The notes beneath the pieces are model-generated. The model ran no database searches. It saw only the letters and a list, made by a program, of their open reading frames with translations, and had not been told where the DNA came from. Source: Nostoc mirabile CHAB5784 (GTDB lineage Bacteria; Cyanobacteriota; Cyanobacteriia; Cyanobacteriales; Nostocaceae). Taken from it: a stretch of DNA of 64,000 bases. The translations under genes were made by a program, and so were the position numbers. The stretch covers positions 62,001 to 126,000 of the forward strand of contig NZ_JAIVFS010000009.1 in the NCBI RefSeq assembly GCF_020829645.1, read 5' to 3'. Below, piece after piece: positions 44,230 to 53,178 of this stretch. Each line of letters starts with the position of its first letter. The stretch's first letter is position 1.

Positions 44230-44529
44230 ATGATCGCAAAAAGAAAACCTAGACATCCTGGCGGATTAATCAAGCGTCAGTACCTGGAACCGCTAAATAT
44301 CACAATTACTGACTTTGCTGATATTCTTAATGTGTCTCGTAAAACTGTATCTGAGATAGTTAACGAGCAAGCAAGTGTTACGCCGAATATGGCGCTTCGT
44401 TTGGCTACCGCTTTGCAAACTACTCCTGAACTTTGGTTAAATCTCCAACAAAAATATGATCTTTGGTGCGCTGCTAATGAATCAGAGTCTTGGAAAGATA
44501 TAGCACCCATAAATTTACAAGCGTGCTGA
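44230..44529 (+). CDS. higA: HigA-type antitoxin
   Basis: 99 residues. A Xre-like helix-turn-helix of the HigA group: HPGGLIKRQYLEPLNIT, DFADILNVSRKTVSEIVNEQ and MALRLATALQTTPELWLNLQ. It would bind the operator of its own operon and inhibit HigB. GGAG lies seven bases before the ATG. Followed by a hairpin. Confidence 0.94.
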   Translation: MIAKRKPRHPGGLIKRQYLEPLNITITDFADILNVSRKTVSEIVNEQASVTPNMALRLATALQTTPELWLNLQQKYDLWCAANESESWKDIAPINLQAC

Positions 44530-44535
44530 TCGACA

Positions 44536-44568
44536 AGATTCCCGACTTCTTAAATCAATCGGGAATCT
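44536..44568. terminator. Hairpin between convergent higA and acetamidase genes
   Basis: AGATTCCCGA pairs perfectly with TCGGGAATCT around a 13-base loop, seven bases after the higA stop. No long T run follows. Confidence 0.6.
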
Positions 44569-44589
44569 GAGCATTTCAATTCTCACAAA

Positions 44590-45555
44590 TTATAAATTAA
44601 TATTCTTGGACAAAATTGATTTTGGTAGCATTCCATGCACACCTTTTTGGGGACTGTTGACAACTTGAGTGATATGAAAATTCACAGCTAAACTACACAA
44701 TACATAAGCATCCTCTGGCGACAAATTTATGAAACGTTCCAGAAAATCAATCATGTTTTTTAAAGCCAGTTCTAAGGCTTCATCTAAAGTTTGGGCAAAG
44801 CCCATTGTGATGATATGAGTTGGAGTTTCGGCAATTGGTGTTGTTAGTTGTAAATCCTTGCGAAGTTTGAGGGTAATTCTACCGTTCATGGAAGTTTCAA
44901 TGGCGGTGACATTTACCTCACCATCTCCCTGTGCAGAATGCCCATCACCAATAGAAAATAATGCACCTGGTACGAAAATCGGCAAAAATAAACGAGAACC
45001 AGCTTGTAGTTCCCGGTTGTCGATATTACCGCCGTAAGAACCTGGTGGGACAGAAGTTCGAGAGGTTTCTGGGGTAGCGACACCAAGAATTCCAAAAAAC
45101 GGTTTGAGAGGAATTTTTATGCCAGTACCCGCCGGAAATTCCGCGATATTGTTTGCTAAATCTAGAGGAATGAATCTCAAAGCAGGTTGAGGAAACTGAT
45201 GTGGTAAAGCTCCCCAACCTGTACGAATGGCATTGAAACCGATGGGTAAACGAGGTGCGATCGCATCTAATTGTACTTCTAAAACATCCCCTGGTTCGGC
45301 ATTGTGCATATAAATCGGCCCTGTGAGTAAATGCGGCCCCCCAGCAATTTTGCGTTCTGGTAGAAGATTTTGGCAGATGTCGAGAAATTCTGGTGTGACA
45401 AATTCAGGTGGTGCTTTGTCGTAAACGTAGTAACCAGTATAAGTTTCCACATCAACCGTATCGCCAGAGTCAATAATGAGCGCTGGTTCTAGCAGATGGG
45501 AGAAACCACCCAAATGCACCGTTTCCTTGGTAGCTTTTAAAATGTAATGAGTCAT
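44590..45555 (-). CDS. Acetamidase/formamidase family protein
   Basis: 321 residues of the FmdA/AmdA family (amide + water to acid + ammonia). Signature regions: GGPHLLTGPIYMHNAEPGDV, FFGILGVATPETSRTSVPPG, SYGGNIDNRELQAGSRLFLP and ALFSIGDGHSAQGDGEVNVT. The protein is shorter than the ~400-residue fungal and methylotroph enzymes but typical for bacterial members. It may feed nitrogen assimilation, but substrate specificity is unknown. Start is the first ATG. Confidence 0.9.
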   Translation of the reverse strand: MTHYILKATKETVHLGGFSHLLEPALIIDSGDTVDVETYTGYYVYDKAPPEFVTPEFLDICQNLLPERKIAGGPHLLTGPIYMHNAEPGDVLEVQLDAIAPRLPIGFNAIRTGWGALPHQFPQPALRFIPLDLANNIAEFPAGTGIKIPLKPFFGILGVATPETSRTSVPPGSYGGNIDNRELQAGSRLFLPIFVPGALFSIGDGHSAQGDGEVNVTAIETSMNGRITLKLRKDLQLTTPIAETPTHIITMGFAQTLDEALELALKNMIDFLERFINLSPEDAYVLCSLAVNFHITQVVNSPQKGVHGMLPKSILSKNINL

Positions 45556-45652
45556 ATCATATCTGCCTAATCACTTATCAAAAAAAGTTTCCGCGTTAGA
45601 GCGTCCCCCTTGCTCCCAGCTAAGAACTCCCTTGCCTCTTTTCCAACTTCTG

Positions 45653-46273
45653 TCAAGCATCAGATGAAAGGATGCCTACTAATACTCGTAGCAAATCTTC
45701 TAAACCTTCAGGAACACGATAAAGCTTAATATCTTCTGTAATTAGCTTCTGTTGTCTATTGAGTGTACCAAATTTCCAGTCATCTCCATTAGTAACTGCG
45801 CCAAATAAAATTGATGATTGATCGTCTAGAGTCTGATCCAGAGCTATTAATTCTACTGCTAGCTGTGTAAACCCTCTTCTGATATCTGATTGTTTTGCCT
45901 CAATCACTAATAGAGAGTTAGATTTATATAAATAATAATCCAAAGTACCTTTGAGCTTTTCATCTACATTAAGTGGATACTCGCTATATAACTGAGCTTT
46001 TGTCTGATCGCAGATTTCAGCAAGAATAGGAGCAATCATAAATTCTCTGATTGATATCTCAGCCGTTGGGTTAAAAAGCTTTATATTGCGCTGTAAATAA
46101 TTTTGTAAAAATTCTAAATAGCTAATATCAGCAAAGTATCTTGGTAATTGTAGCTCTGTGCGATCGTAGCTGTACTCAAACTCAGCTACTACATCTATTG
46201 TTGGGTTAGGTAACAAAAAATATTCACTAAAAGTGTAACTTTGTTCAGGTTTTAAAATTCTATATTTGCTCAT
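45653..46273 (-). CDS. PD-(D/E)XK nuclease-like protein, unknown function
   Basis: 206 residues. The central stretch LKGTLDYYLYKSNSLLVIEA then KQSDIRRGFTQLAVELIAL has an Asp (LD), E-x-K (EAK) and a Gln (Q), the layout of PD-(D/E)XK nucleases. FTQLAVELIALDQT and ILFGAVTNGDDWKF resemble proteins with restriction-endonuclease-like folds in cyanobacteria. No methylase or helicase partner is adjacent. An ATTCGTA-type heptamer run lies 30 bp upstream. Confidence 0.7.
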   Translation of the reverse strand: MSKYRILKPEQSYTFSEYFLLPNPTIDVVAEFEYSYDRTELQLPRYFADISYLEFLQNYLQRNIKLFNPTAEISIREFMIAPILAEICDQTKAQLYSEYPLNVDEKLKGTLDYYLYKSNSLLVIEAKQSDIRRGFTQLAVELIALDQTLDDQSSILFGAVTNGDDWKFGTLNRQQKLITEDIKLYRVPEGLEDLLRVLVGILSSDA

Positions 46274-46305
46274 GATTTTATCGGGAATAACCTAAATGAA
46301 ATATA

Positions 46306-46335
46306 TTACGAATTACGAATTACGAATTACGAATT
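46306..46335. repeat. Heptameric tandem repeat (TACGAAT)n
   Basis: Four units of the complement of ATTCGTA, immediately upstream of the PD-(D/E)XK-like gene (divergent spacer). Confidence 0.85.
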
Positions 46336-46431
46336 AAAAATTGGTATTATTATCTCAATAATTTGCTAAACTCCAACTTTAGGGATAGCAAATAAGAACA
46401 ATTTGAGCAGGGAATTTGGAGGGGTTGCAGA

Positions 46432-47664
46432 GTGGCTGATGATGAACGCATAGTCAATGCACAACAGATAGATCCAAAAGACTTTTCATGGAGATTATGG
46501 CCTGTTGTGCCACTCTACCCTTATGGCAGGCGGCAGACAATCCGCAAAGAAGTGGTAAAGGACACAATCTGGAATTTTGACCAGATTCAGGGCATTTTCT
46601 ACGTTGTTGTACCGATTCGCATGACTGTGGTTAAGCTCGAAACTGGGGGTCTTCTCGTCTACGCGCCTGTTGCACCAACCCCAGAGTGTATCCGCCTTGT
46701 GAATGAGTTGGTGGTGGAACACGGTAACGTTAAGTACATTATCCTGCCAACTATTTCCGGCATAGAACATAAGGTATTCGTTGGCCCCTTCGCCAGATAC
46801 TTTCCGACTGCACAGGTGTTTGTGGCTCCCCATCAGTGGAGTTTCCCACTAAATCTCCCCCTTAGCTGGCTTGGTTTACCACCGAAACGAACTCAAGTAC
46901 TTCCAGAAGATAGTAGCAAAACACCCTTTGCTGACGAGTTTGATTATGCAATGCTGGGCCCCATTGAGCTTGGCCCTGGTCGGTTTGCAGAAGTTGCTTT
47001 TTTCCACAAGCGATCGCATACTCTTTTAGTAACAGATTCTGTGCTTTCTATCCCAGAAGATCCACCTGTGATCGCACTTTTAGATCCATATCCTTTGCTA
47101 TTCCATGCCAAGGATCATGCTACTGATATTGTTGCAGATATTCAAGTAAATCGCCGTAAGGGTTGGCAGCGTATCTCCTTGTTTGCTTTGTACTTTCAAC
47201 CCAACGCACTAAATATCCGCCAATGGAGTCAGGTTTTGCAAGATGCCTTGAAAGCACCAGAACGCTCAAAGAAAGCTTATTTTGGATTGTATCCCTTTAA
47301 ATGGCATCCAGATTGGCAGCGATCGTTTAATGCTCTGCGAGGTGATGGACGTTTGTTTGTCGCACCAATTTTACAGACGCTGATTCTCAACCGCGCACCA
47401 AAAGAAACCATCGACTGGGCTGATAAAGTTGCAAGTTGGGATTTCCAGTGGATTATTCCTTGCCACTTTGATTCACCGATTAAAGCCGAGCCGCATCAGT
47501 TTCGCCAAGCTTTCTCTTTTTTGGAAAAGCAGCCTGCTGTCAGTGCGGGTTTGTTCAGCAGTAGCAGCTATCCCTTGCCAGAGGCGGATTTTAAACTACT
47601 TAAGGAAATCGATACAGGTTTAAATAAGTTTGGGATTGTGCCGCCAGCTAAAGATAAGGTGTAG
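46432..47664 (+). CDS. DUF4336 family protein
   Basis: 410 residues. DUF4336 is a metallo-beta-lactamase-like family widespread in cyanobacteria and plants; function unknown. Visible pieces: WPVVPLYPYGRRQTIRKEVV, GIFYVVVPIRMTVVKLETGG, YIILPTISGIEHKVFVGPFA, VAFFHKRSHTLLVTDSVLSI and QWIIPCHFDSPIKAEPHQF. The metal-binding His residues are only partly canonical, so activity is unclear. I use the GTG at 46432 after GGAGGGG, which is a good ribosome-binding site nine or so bases upstream. Confidence 0.87.
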   Translation: MADDERIVNAQQIDPKDFSWRLWPVVPLYPYGRRQTIRKEVVKDTIWNFDQIQGIFYVVVPIRMTVVKLETGGLLVYAPVAPTPECIRLVNELVVEHGNVKYIILPTISGIEHKVFVGPFARYFPTAQVFVAPHQWSFPLNLPLSWLGLPPKRTQVLPEDSSKTPFADEFDYAMLGPIELGPGRFAEVAFFHKRSHTLLVTDSVLSIPEDPPVIALLDPYPLLFHAKDHATDIVADIQVNRRKGWQRISLFALYFQPNALNIRQWSQVLQDALKAPERSKKAYFGLYPFKWHPDWQRSFNALRGDGRLFVAPILQTLILNRAPKETIDWADKVASWDFQWIIPCHFDSPIKAEPHQFRQAFSFLEKQPAVSAGLFSSSSYPLPEADFKLLKEIDTGLNKFGIVPPAKDKV

Positions 47665-47834
47665 GAAAAACGTCAAATATCAAAGTTTGGAAAGGTAAAA
47701 AGTGCGTAGGCATGGCCATTGCCGTAGATTAAGGTAAGTCAAGATTTTTATCACGTTTTTCAGCATTCTAGTTTCAAATTACTGACATGATTCCTTACCT
47801 TGATTACTATAAACATCCTCAAAATAATTAAAAT

Positions 47835-48008
47835 ATGCCTACGCAAGAACAAATAAGAACCTGTTTTATTCTCTGTTATAGAAATACTAAAATGTATCTA
47901 CCCATATATTTGGTAACTGTAGACAAACGTACAAAAAATGTTGTGATTTTGGTAGGTGAAGAAACAGAAATTGTAATTTACCCAAACGGCAAATGGAGAT
48001 ATTTATGA
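47835..48008 (+). CDS. DUF6888 family protein (57 residues)
   Basis: A very short gene. Translation begins MPTQEQIRTCFILCYRNTKM, then YLPIYLVTVDKRTKNVVILV and GEETEIVIYPNGKWRYL. The ends MPTxEQ and PDGKWRYL-like match the small cyanobacterial DUF6888 family. The TGA overlaps the ATG of the next gene (ATGA at 48005-48008), so the two are translationally coupled. Families like this that always travel in pairs often turn out to be toxin-antitoxin or inhibitor pairs, but this is inference. Confidence 0.8.
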   Translation: MPTQEQIRTCFILCYRNTKMYLPIYLVTVDKRTKNVVILVGEETEIVIYPNGKWRYL

Positions 48009-48217
48009 GTAAACCTGACTTGATGTCATTGACCCGTGTCGAATTGCGTCAATATATCCTTGAACACAGAGAAGATGAAGAGGCACTACAGATTTACATT
48101 GATAGGTTTCAATCTGCCAATAACAAAGTATTTCCAGCACCTCAAACGATAGAGGACTTAGAAAACTTTTCCGAGTTGCATAAACAGCATCTAGAAAAGC
48201 GACGCAATGAAGCCTAA
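48005..48217 (+). CDS. DUF6887 family protein
   Basis: 70 residues from the ATG at 48005 (MSKPDLMSLTRVELRQYILE). It matches DUF6887: an N-terminal SLTRxELRxYILxHR helix, an acidic middle and PAPQTIEDLENFSELHKQHL. Its start overlaps by 4 bp the stop of the DUF6888 gene. An upstream ATG at 47993 is in frame, but choosing it would lose the coupling geometry. Confidence 0.82.
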   Translation: MSKPDLMSLTRVELRQYILEHREDEEALQIYIDRFQSANNKVFPAPQTIEDLENFSELHKQHLEKRRNEA

Positions 48218-48243
48218 ACTTCTCTAATCAGCACCTTTTACCC

Positions 48244-48464
48244 CAATACGCTTGGGTTAAGCATTTTTTTCTTCTCTCTGTTCCCTCTGCGCCTCTGCGG
48301 TAGCCTGCGGCAAGCCCTCCGGCTTGGTGCAGTCGCTCATGGGGGAAACCCCCATCGCCCTTGGCGTCTCCCCTTGGGAGAAGACCGCGCTGCTTCACCG
48401 CTTTGCGTCTACGTTAAAAAATTTGACCTTGATAAAGAGTTTTAGCCTTAACCCAAGCGTATTG
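48244..48464. mobile_element. CAATAC-family MITE with perfect 10-bp target duplication
   Basis: 221 bp. Ends CAATACGCTTGGGTTAAGC / GCCTTAACCCAAGCGTATTG are near-perfect inverted repeats. Flanked by CCTTTTACCC at 48234-48243 and 48465-48474, identical. The interior contains CTCTCTGTTCCCTCTGCGCC and other dispersed modules but no gene. Inserted 17 bp past the DUF6887 stop. Confidence 0.9.
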
Positions 48465-48526
48465 CCTTTTACCCAATCCTCACTGCCCTCTATGCCCGCT
48501 TATTATAGGGAATTACAAGTGCCAAA

Positions 48527-49174
48527 CTAACTGTTATTTAGTTCCATTAATGAAACTTTTTCGGAGGAATAAAGCCATTTTTCAAAATTGCTTTTACAGC
48601 GCAACCATTCTTTATCTGTCATTGCGAACCAATCAGTATCTCTGTTTCTTCCACGAACAAACATGTGTTGTCGAAAACGTCCTTCATAAATGAATCCCAT
48701 CCTTGTAGCGGTAGTTCGACTCGCATGGTTGAGGGAATCACATTTCCACTCTACTCGACGATAAGAATGATGATCAAAAAGATGCTGAAGTAGCAAAAAC
48801 TGTGATTCTGTATTGACTTTAGTTTTGTGGACTGCGGGAGTAAACCATACATGACCAATTTCAGCACGACCATTATTTGGTGCGATCGCAAGTAATGCTA
48901 CAATTCCTACTTGAATATTTGTTGAGTTTTCAAAGACTGTCCAAGTAAGAGGGTCAGATTTACTTACTAGGTTTGTTTCTATCCAGTCTTTCATCGTGGA
49001 AGGGTGATCAAATGGGCCGTAAAATAGATAATTCCAGACGGCTTCTTTTTCAGGAGTGCCGTGTGAAGCTGCATACAAGGTATCCACATCCCTTTCGGGA
49101 ATTAAGGGCTTGAGTGTTACAAATTCACCGTTAAGTTGAAGAAATTCCGGTGGTTGCCAAGTTCGGTTTTGCAT
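48527..49174 (-). CDS. GNAT family N-acetyltransferase
   Basis: About 215 residues from the ATG at 49174 (MQNRTWQPPEFLQLNGEFVT); a Met six codons earlier is possible. Similar to RimJ/RimL-type acetyltransferases: VTLKPLIPERDVDTLY, NGRAEIGHVWFTPAVHKTKV, EWKCDSLNHASRTTATRMGF and YEGRFRQHMFVRGRNRDTDW. The acetyl-CoA pyrophosphate loop (R/Q-x-x-G-x-G/A) is weak. This branch includes proteins acting on small molecules as well as ribosomal N-termini. Confidence 0.87.
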   Translation of the reverse strand: MQNRTWQPPEFLQLNGEFVTLKPLIPERDVDTLYAASHGTPEKEAVWNYLFYGPFDHPSTMKDWIETNLVSKSDPLTWTVFENSTNIQVGIVALLAIAPNNGRAEIGHVWFTPAVHKTKVNTESQFLLLQHLFDHHSYRRVEWKCDSLNHASRTTATRMGFIYEGRFRQHMFVRGRNRDTDWFAMTDKEWLRCKSNFEKWLYSSEKVSLMELNNS

Positions 49175-49320
49175 GATTTTATTGTTTTCCACACACCGAT
49201 AATCTCATATCCAAACCACCAACGATTCGATTATATGAATCTGCGAGTATCAACCCATAGCAGCCTATGGGCGTTATGTGGGAAATCCAGTGAGTGTTTG
49301 CTGAAACGGATTCTTGAGTT

Positions 49321-50640
49321 TCACCGTTTGATTCCCTTAAACCGTTCTTGCGCCGCCTGAAACGCTTCTTGCATTACCAACTGAATTTTTTGGGAATCGG
49401 GTTTCTTACCTCCCATTAAATCACCAAAGTAAACACAGGCGGCTTCTCCTAATGCCCAGGTGTAGGCAGCTGCCCAAGAGGCTGCGATCGCACTACCAAA
49501 ACCTGGTATAAATTTAATTAATTCCCGTGCTATTGCCTGTGCTAAAAAACCACCTGCGATCGCACTCACAACGCCTCCCGCCTGAGATGGAGTAACTGTT
49601 TGCCCATATAATTTACCCAACAGTCCCACCATTGATACTTGCAAAGCAGTTAGTACGGGCATTGTCGCAAATGGCAGAGGTACAGCCGCAAGAGTTGCAG
49701 ACATAATCGAAAATGGCAAAATATAACGGCGTGCAGCATCTCGGTAAAGATTACCAAGTTGCTTCCCAGCTTCTTCTTGATCTAATAGTTGATAAATCGC
49801 CTGGGCTTCTGCTTCTGGGAGTACTTCTGCTAAGGAATCTCGCAGTGCTTCTAAGCCATAAAATACCGGATTATAGCCATCTTCTTCTAAGGTAAAGTCA
49901 ATGAGTACAGAGCGATCGCTTATTTCTGCAAAGGCTTGCTGCATTGCGACAAATGCGCGGTTGACTTCTTGATAATCTGGTGGATAGGCAGGATGATCGA
50001 CGGTATCGGCAGGATAAACCTCATGCAAGCAAGTAACTACCAGCAAACAGGGAATATTTGGATACTTCTGGCGCAACTGTTGAGCAATTTGTCGTAGCGT
50101 GTCAGTTGCAAAATCATTAATTTTGACGGACAGAAGGAGGATTCTAGCAGAACGAGTCTCTTTTTTTAAATCGCCAACTAACTCCTGAATAATTTTTTCA
50201 GTATCTTGTTTAACATCACCCAGTCCCACCGTATCAGTAAAAATCAGTAACGGCAGGTCATTGGAAGGATAGGCATAGCGCTCTGTATGTTGCGTGTGAG
50301 GACGAAATCCCTGACCGACAATTTCGGCAGAAACTCCCGTCAATCCCCGGACAATTGAACTTTTTCCGGCTTGGGGTTTACCAATCAGGAGGGCTTCTGT
50401 GGTTGGCAGTTCAGCTCGAACTTTCTCTAAAATCTCTGCAACCTGAGTTTCGCTCACACTAAACCATTCAACAACCGTCTGTGCCAGTTGTTCTACGGGT
50501 AAGAGTTGCGTTAGACGTATTGTTGCGTTGTTCCAGACACCAGCAATGCGGTTTGTCCAGGAATTATCGACCGACTTGGTAGTTGCTCCATCGGTCGGTT
50601 CACTCAATTGCTGAGAATCATCTTGCTCAGTCATTTTCAT
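49321..50640 (-). CDS. GTPase with C-terminal YcjF/DUF697-like membrane domain
   Basis: 439 residues. GTPase domain with Walker A GKPQAGKSS (~residues 88-96), G2 region around HTQHTERYAYP, and G3 DTVGLGD. The usual G4 [NT]KxD is replaced by VVTCLHEVYP, so guanine specificity is doubtful. After a helical linker the C-terminal part (ILPFSIMSATLAAVPLPFAT, LTALQVSMVGLLGKLYG, AIAGGFLAQAIARELIKFIP) is hydrophobic, similar to the YcjF/DUF697 region that contacts membranes. Related proteins act in stress or membrane organisation. Start is the first ATG; ATG at 50634 equally possible. Confidence 0.83.
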   Translation of the reverse strand: MKMTEQDDSQQLSEPTDGATTKSVDNSWTNRIAGVWNNATIRLTQLLPVEQLAQTVVEWFSVSETQVAEILEKVRAELPTTEALLIGKPQAGKSSIVRGLTGVSAEIVGQGFRPHTQHTERYAYPSNDLPLLIFTDTVGLGDVKQDTEKIIQELVGDLKKETRSARILLLSVKINDFATDTLRQIAQQLRQKYPNIPCLLVVTCLHEVYPADTVDHPAYPPDYQEVNRAFVAMQQAFAEISDRSVLIDFTLEEDGYNPVFYGLEALRDSLAEVLPEAEAQAIYQLLDQEEAGKQLGNLYRDAARRYILPFSIMSATLAAVPLPFATMPVLTALQVSMVGLLGKLYGQTVTPSQAGGVVSAIAGGFLAQAIARELIKFIPGFGSAIAASWAAAYTWALGEAACVYFGDLMGGKKPDSQKIQLVMQEAFQAAQERFKGIKR

Positions 50641-50690
50641 CCAAACGTAGAAGACCCTTTTACTAATCTTATAGCGATTCTCAAAGGGAT

Positions 50691-50957
50691 AACCAGTACC
50701 GTTAGTGGTGTTATAAACTTGGGCGATCGCGTTCGTGTCTCATAATCCTAAAGGAACCGTCGCCGTACAAAAACATAGCAAGGGAAATTATTGTATCGAC
50801 TAACAATCCCATTGTTACGGCAGACAATAGCATTGTATCGACTAACAATCCCATTGTTACGGCTGACAATAGCATTGTATCGACTAACAATCCCATTGTA
50901 TCGACTAACAATCCCATTGTTTTGACTAACAATGCAATTGTTTCGGCTTACAATGTT
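50691..50957. repeat. Direct-repeat block 1: conserved leader plus eight 21-bp units
   Basis: A ~103-bp leader (AACCAGTACCGTTAGTGGTG ... GCAAGGGAAATTATT) is followed by eight 21-bp units of the type ATTGT-(8)-ACAAT-(3), each with inverted ATTGT/ACAAT arms. The same leader and array type recur in the same orientation at 53179-53633, beyond the alginate-lyase-like gene. No gene. Confidence 0.85.
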
Positions 50958-51027
50958 AATACAAAACTAAAGTTATGGACAGCCTCTCAACCCGTTAACA
51001 ATTCAAAATTCACGCATTCAAAACTTG

Positions 51028-51047
51028 TACTGAGCTTGTCGAAGTAT
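51028..51047. repeat. ACTGAGCTTGTCGAAGT dispersed repeat
   Basis: TACTGAGCTTGTCGAAGTAT; a variant (ACTGAGCGCAGTCGAAGT) lies inside trpE at 2446-2463. It is a very widespread short palindromic repeat type. Confidence 0.6.
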
Positions 51048-51280
51048 TCAAACATTTTAGACATTTCAGACGAACGCGAGTGCGTCTCTAAGAGTTGAGA
51101 AGTGCCTTCTCCCAAGGGGAGACGCCAAGGGCGATGCGCGGGTTAAGAGCGTTGTGGCAACTACGTTCGATTTAAACCCCGACTGAAACTGGTGCTACAT
51201 ATAGATGTAGGGGTCTTAAACCCTTGAACTTACGATAAATTAAATGATCTTGTTGGCTAATTGATCGACGGGTTATATAC

Positions 51281-51462
51281 CAATACGCTTGGGTTAGCGC
51301 CAAAAACCTTAAACTGCGTAGGTTGGGGAGCCACTGCGCCCTTGCGGTTTCCCGACTTGAAGCAAGTGGCGTTTGAGGAACGAAACCCAACATTTTCGGT
51401 GTTTTGTTGGGTAACACTAAAGTTCAAACCAACCTACGATTATCCTTAACCCAAGCGTATTG
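51281..51462. mobile_element. CAATAC-family MITE with perfect 10-bp target duplication
   Basis: 182 bp. Ends CAATACGCTTGGGTTA / TTAACCCAAGCGTATTG. Flanked by GGTTATATAC at 51271-51280 and 51463-51472, identical. The interior has the CGTAGGTTGGG...CCCAAC palindrome seen in the 6207 copy. It is itself interrupted by GAGCCACTGCGCCCTTGCGG...GCAAGTGGCG. Confidence 0.9.
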
Positions 51463-51641
51463 GGTTATATACCTCAACGACTCGTTTCCTGGCTGGAGCT
51501 AGGGAATGCAGCCAGTCTTCGGCAAAGCCTCCTTTACTGGTAGTGAAAGCAGAGGGAAAAATTGTATTTTCAAGCCTTCTGCCCTTTGCCTCTTTTTTGG
51601 GAAGTTTACATGCTGGTAAAAAAGCTGAAAACTTCTGCGGA

Positions 51642-53009
51642 TTAGCGTAGGGTAATGTTGCGTAGTTCTATTTCAGCGTAAGCGTAAGGGTCAGTCTCGT
51701 ATTTATTAGCAGACAAGTTTTTGTTCGCACACACAGTGTTGGTGTTGCCGTAAATATCAGTCTTTGAGCAAGCTTGAATATATATGCCAGCCTTGAAGTA
51801 ACAGGAACCGATGATACCCGTCATCCTCACTGTACCAGTACTACTCGTTACACCTGAACGCAGATTTTTGTAGGTGATAGTAACATTGCCACTGGATGTA
51901 ACAGCAATGTCGATAGTCATCGGATCGCCGATCTTGTAAGCGCTGTCGAGAAGCTTGGTAGTAGTGTCGTTGTTGAAGCGGGCTTCAAGCTTGCCGATGT
52001 CCGTCGAGCCGTTGGCAGAGGACGGGCCGAAGTACTTCACCATCACGAGGTCGTTTTCTGAGTCATGGATCTGCCCGATGGTGGCTTCCGGCTTATTCGT
52101 GGTGGTGTGCAACAGGGTCTGTTCCAGGTACATGGCATGATCGGTATTCTTACAGTTCCAGGCAGCAGACTCCGTTCCATCACCCTGCATTTCACGCAGT
52201 TCAGAACGGGCGTAAGCAGTATTTTTGCTGGTACGTGCGCCACCAGCGATCGCTTTCAAAAGCACACCATTCTTGGCAGCATTCAGACGAAAATATTCTG
52301 AATTAGTGTAGGTCTTGAGTTGCGGCTGCTTAATTTCCGTTGCCTTGTTTGAGTTGGAATTCAAGCTGATTGGCAGGGTGATCTTCCACTTGCTTAGGTC
52401 AAGCACATCGGCCGGGTACTGAGCGTTACCACCTGAGACCTGACCATTTGAGGGATTTGAAGTACCACTGCTCTCACCATTTGAGGGATTTGAAGTATCA
52501 CTGCTTTCATTATTTGAGGGATTTGAAATACCACTGCTTGTACAGCCATTGGTCGAACCCAGCGAATTAATCTTCAATTCATCGATACGCAATCTAGAAT
52601 CGATATCACCCACGATCTTGATCGTGTTGGCGGCTTGGTCGCTGACGTTTTGCGCGTCTTCATTCCCCTTGCCAGAGGTGTTACTGACCACAGTAGTCCA
52701 GGTTGCACCATTGTCCTTGGAAAGCTGTACGCTGTAGGTATACTTGTTCGTGCCGTACCAATTAAGCACCAGATCATCTACGCGCTGGCAGCTACTGAAT
52801 CTCGCAGTTATGGAAGTACCATGGGCGTCAGCCTCCCAGTGGGTATTCTTATTTTTGTCAATAGCGTTGGCAGCAACAAACACACCCCTGACAGATGTGG
52901 CAGTAGCATCGCTGAACGAGACAACGGTAGGCGACGCTACAGAAGCACTAGCTATCATTGCAGCCGAGACAGCTATTGTAAAAGACAGGTTTGAAAATTT
53001 TGTATTCAT
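51642..53009 (-). CDS. Secreted polysaccharide lyase family 7 (alginate-lyase-like) protein with F5/8-type N-domain
   Basis: 455 residues. A Sec signal peptide (MNTKFSNLSFTIAVSAAMIA, cleavage near ASVAS) is followed by an F5/8-type-C/CBM32-like domain (~28-150: AIDKNKNTHWEAD, SITARFSSCQRVDDLVLNWY). A linker carries three copies of SNPSNGESS-like repeats (~160-195). Then comes a PL7 lyase domain: YARSELREM (R-x-ELRE), TIGQIHDSEN (QIH) and CYFKAGIYIQA (YFKAG-Y-Q), the three conserved active-site blocks. PL7 enzymes cleave alginate by beta-elimination. Base composition looks more GC-rich than the neighbours, and the gene is bracketed by direct repeats, suggesting acquisition by transfer. AGAGG lies nine bases before the ATG. 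Confidence 0.87.
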   Translation of the reverse strand: MNTKFSNLSFTIAVSAAMIASASVASPTVVSFSDATATSVRGVFVAANAIDKNKNTHWEADAHGTSITARFSSCQRVDDLVLNWYGTNKYTYSVQLSKDNGATWTTVVSNTSGKGNEDAQNVSDQAANTIKIVGDIDSRLRIDELKINSLGSTNGCTSSGISNPSNNESSDTSNPSNGESSGTSNPSNGQVSGGNAQYPADVLDLSKWKITLPISLNSNSNKATEIKQPQLKTYTNSEYFRLNAAKNGVLLKAIAGGARTSKNTAYARSELREMQGDGTESAAWNCKNTDHAMYLEQTLLHTTTNKPEATIGQIHDSENDLVMVKYFGPSSANGSTDIGKLEARFNNDTTTKLLDSAYKIGDPMTIDIAVTSSGNVTITYKNLRSGVTSSTGTVRMTGIIGSCYFKAGIYIQACSKTDIYGNTNTVCANKNLSANKYETDPYAYAEIELRNITLR

Positions 53010-53178
53010 TCTTTAACCTCTGTTGAATATTGAACAATGAGTTGTTACTCAGAGGGATGGATGATATTTTTTGTGAATGCGTAAGTCATATTGTATATAA
53101 ATAAGTAACGTACCGAACACGCTAAGAGGATTGCGCGTCAGGTTGCGATCGTCGCCTATAAAAAAATACGCTTGGGTT

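Noticed and set aside
48324..48530. 68-residue frame next to the GNAT gene
   Set aside because: Begins inside the CAATAC-family MITE; repeat sequence, not a gene.
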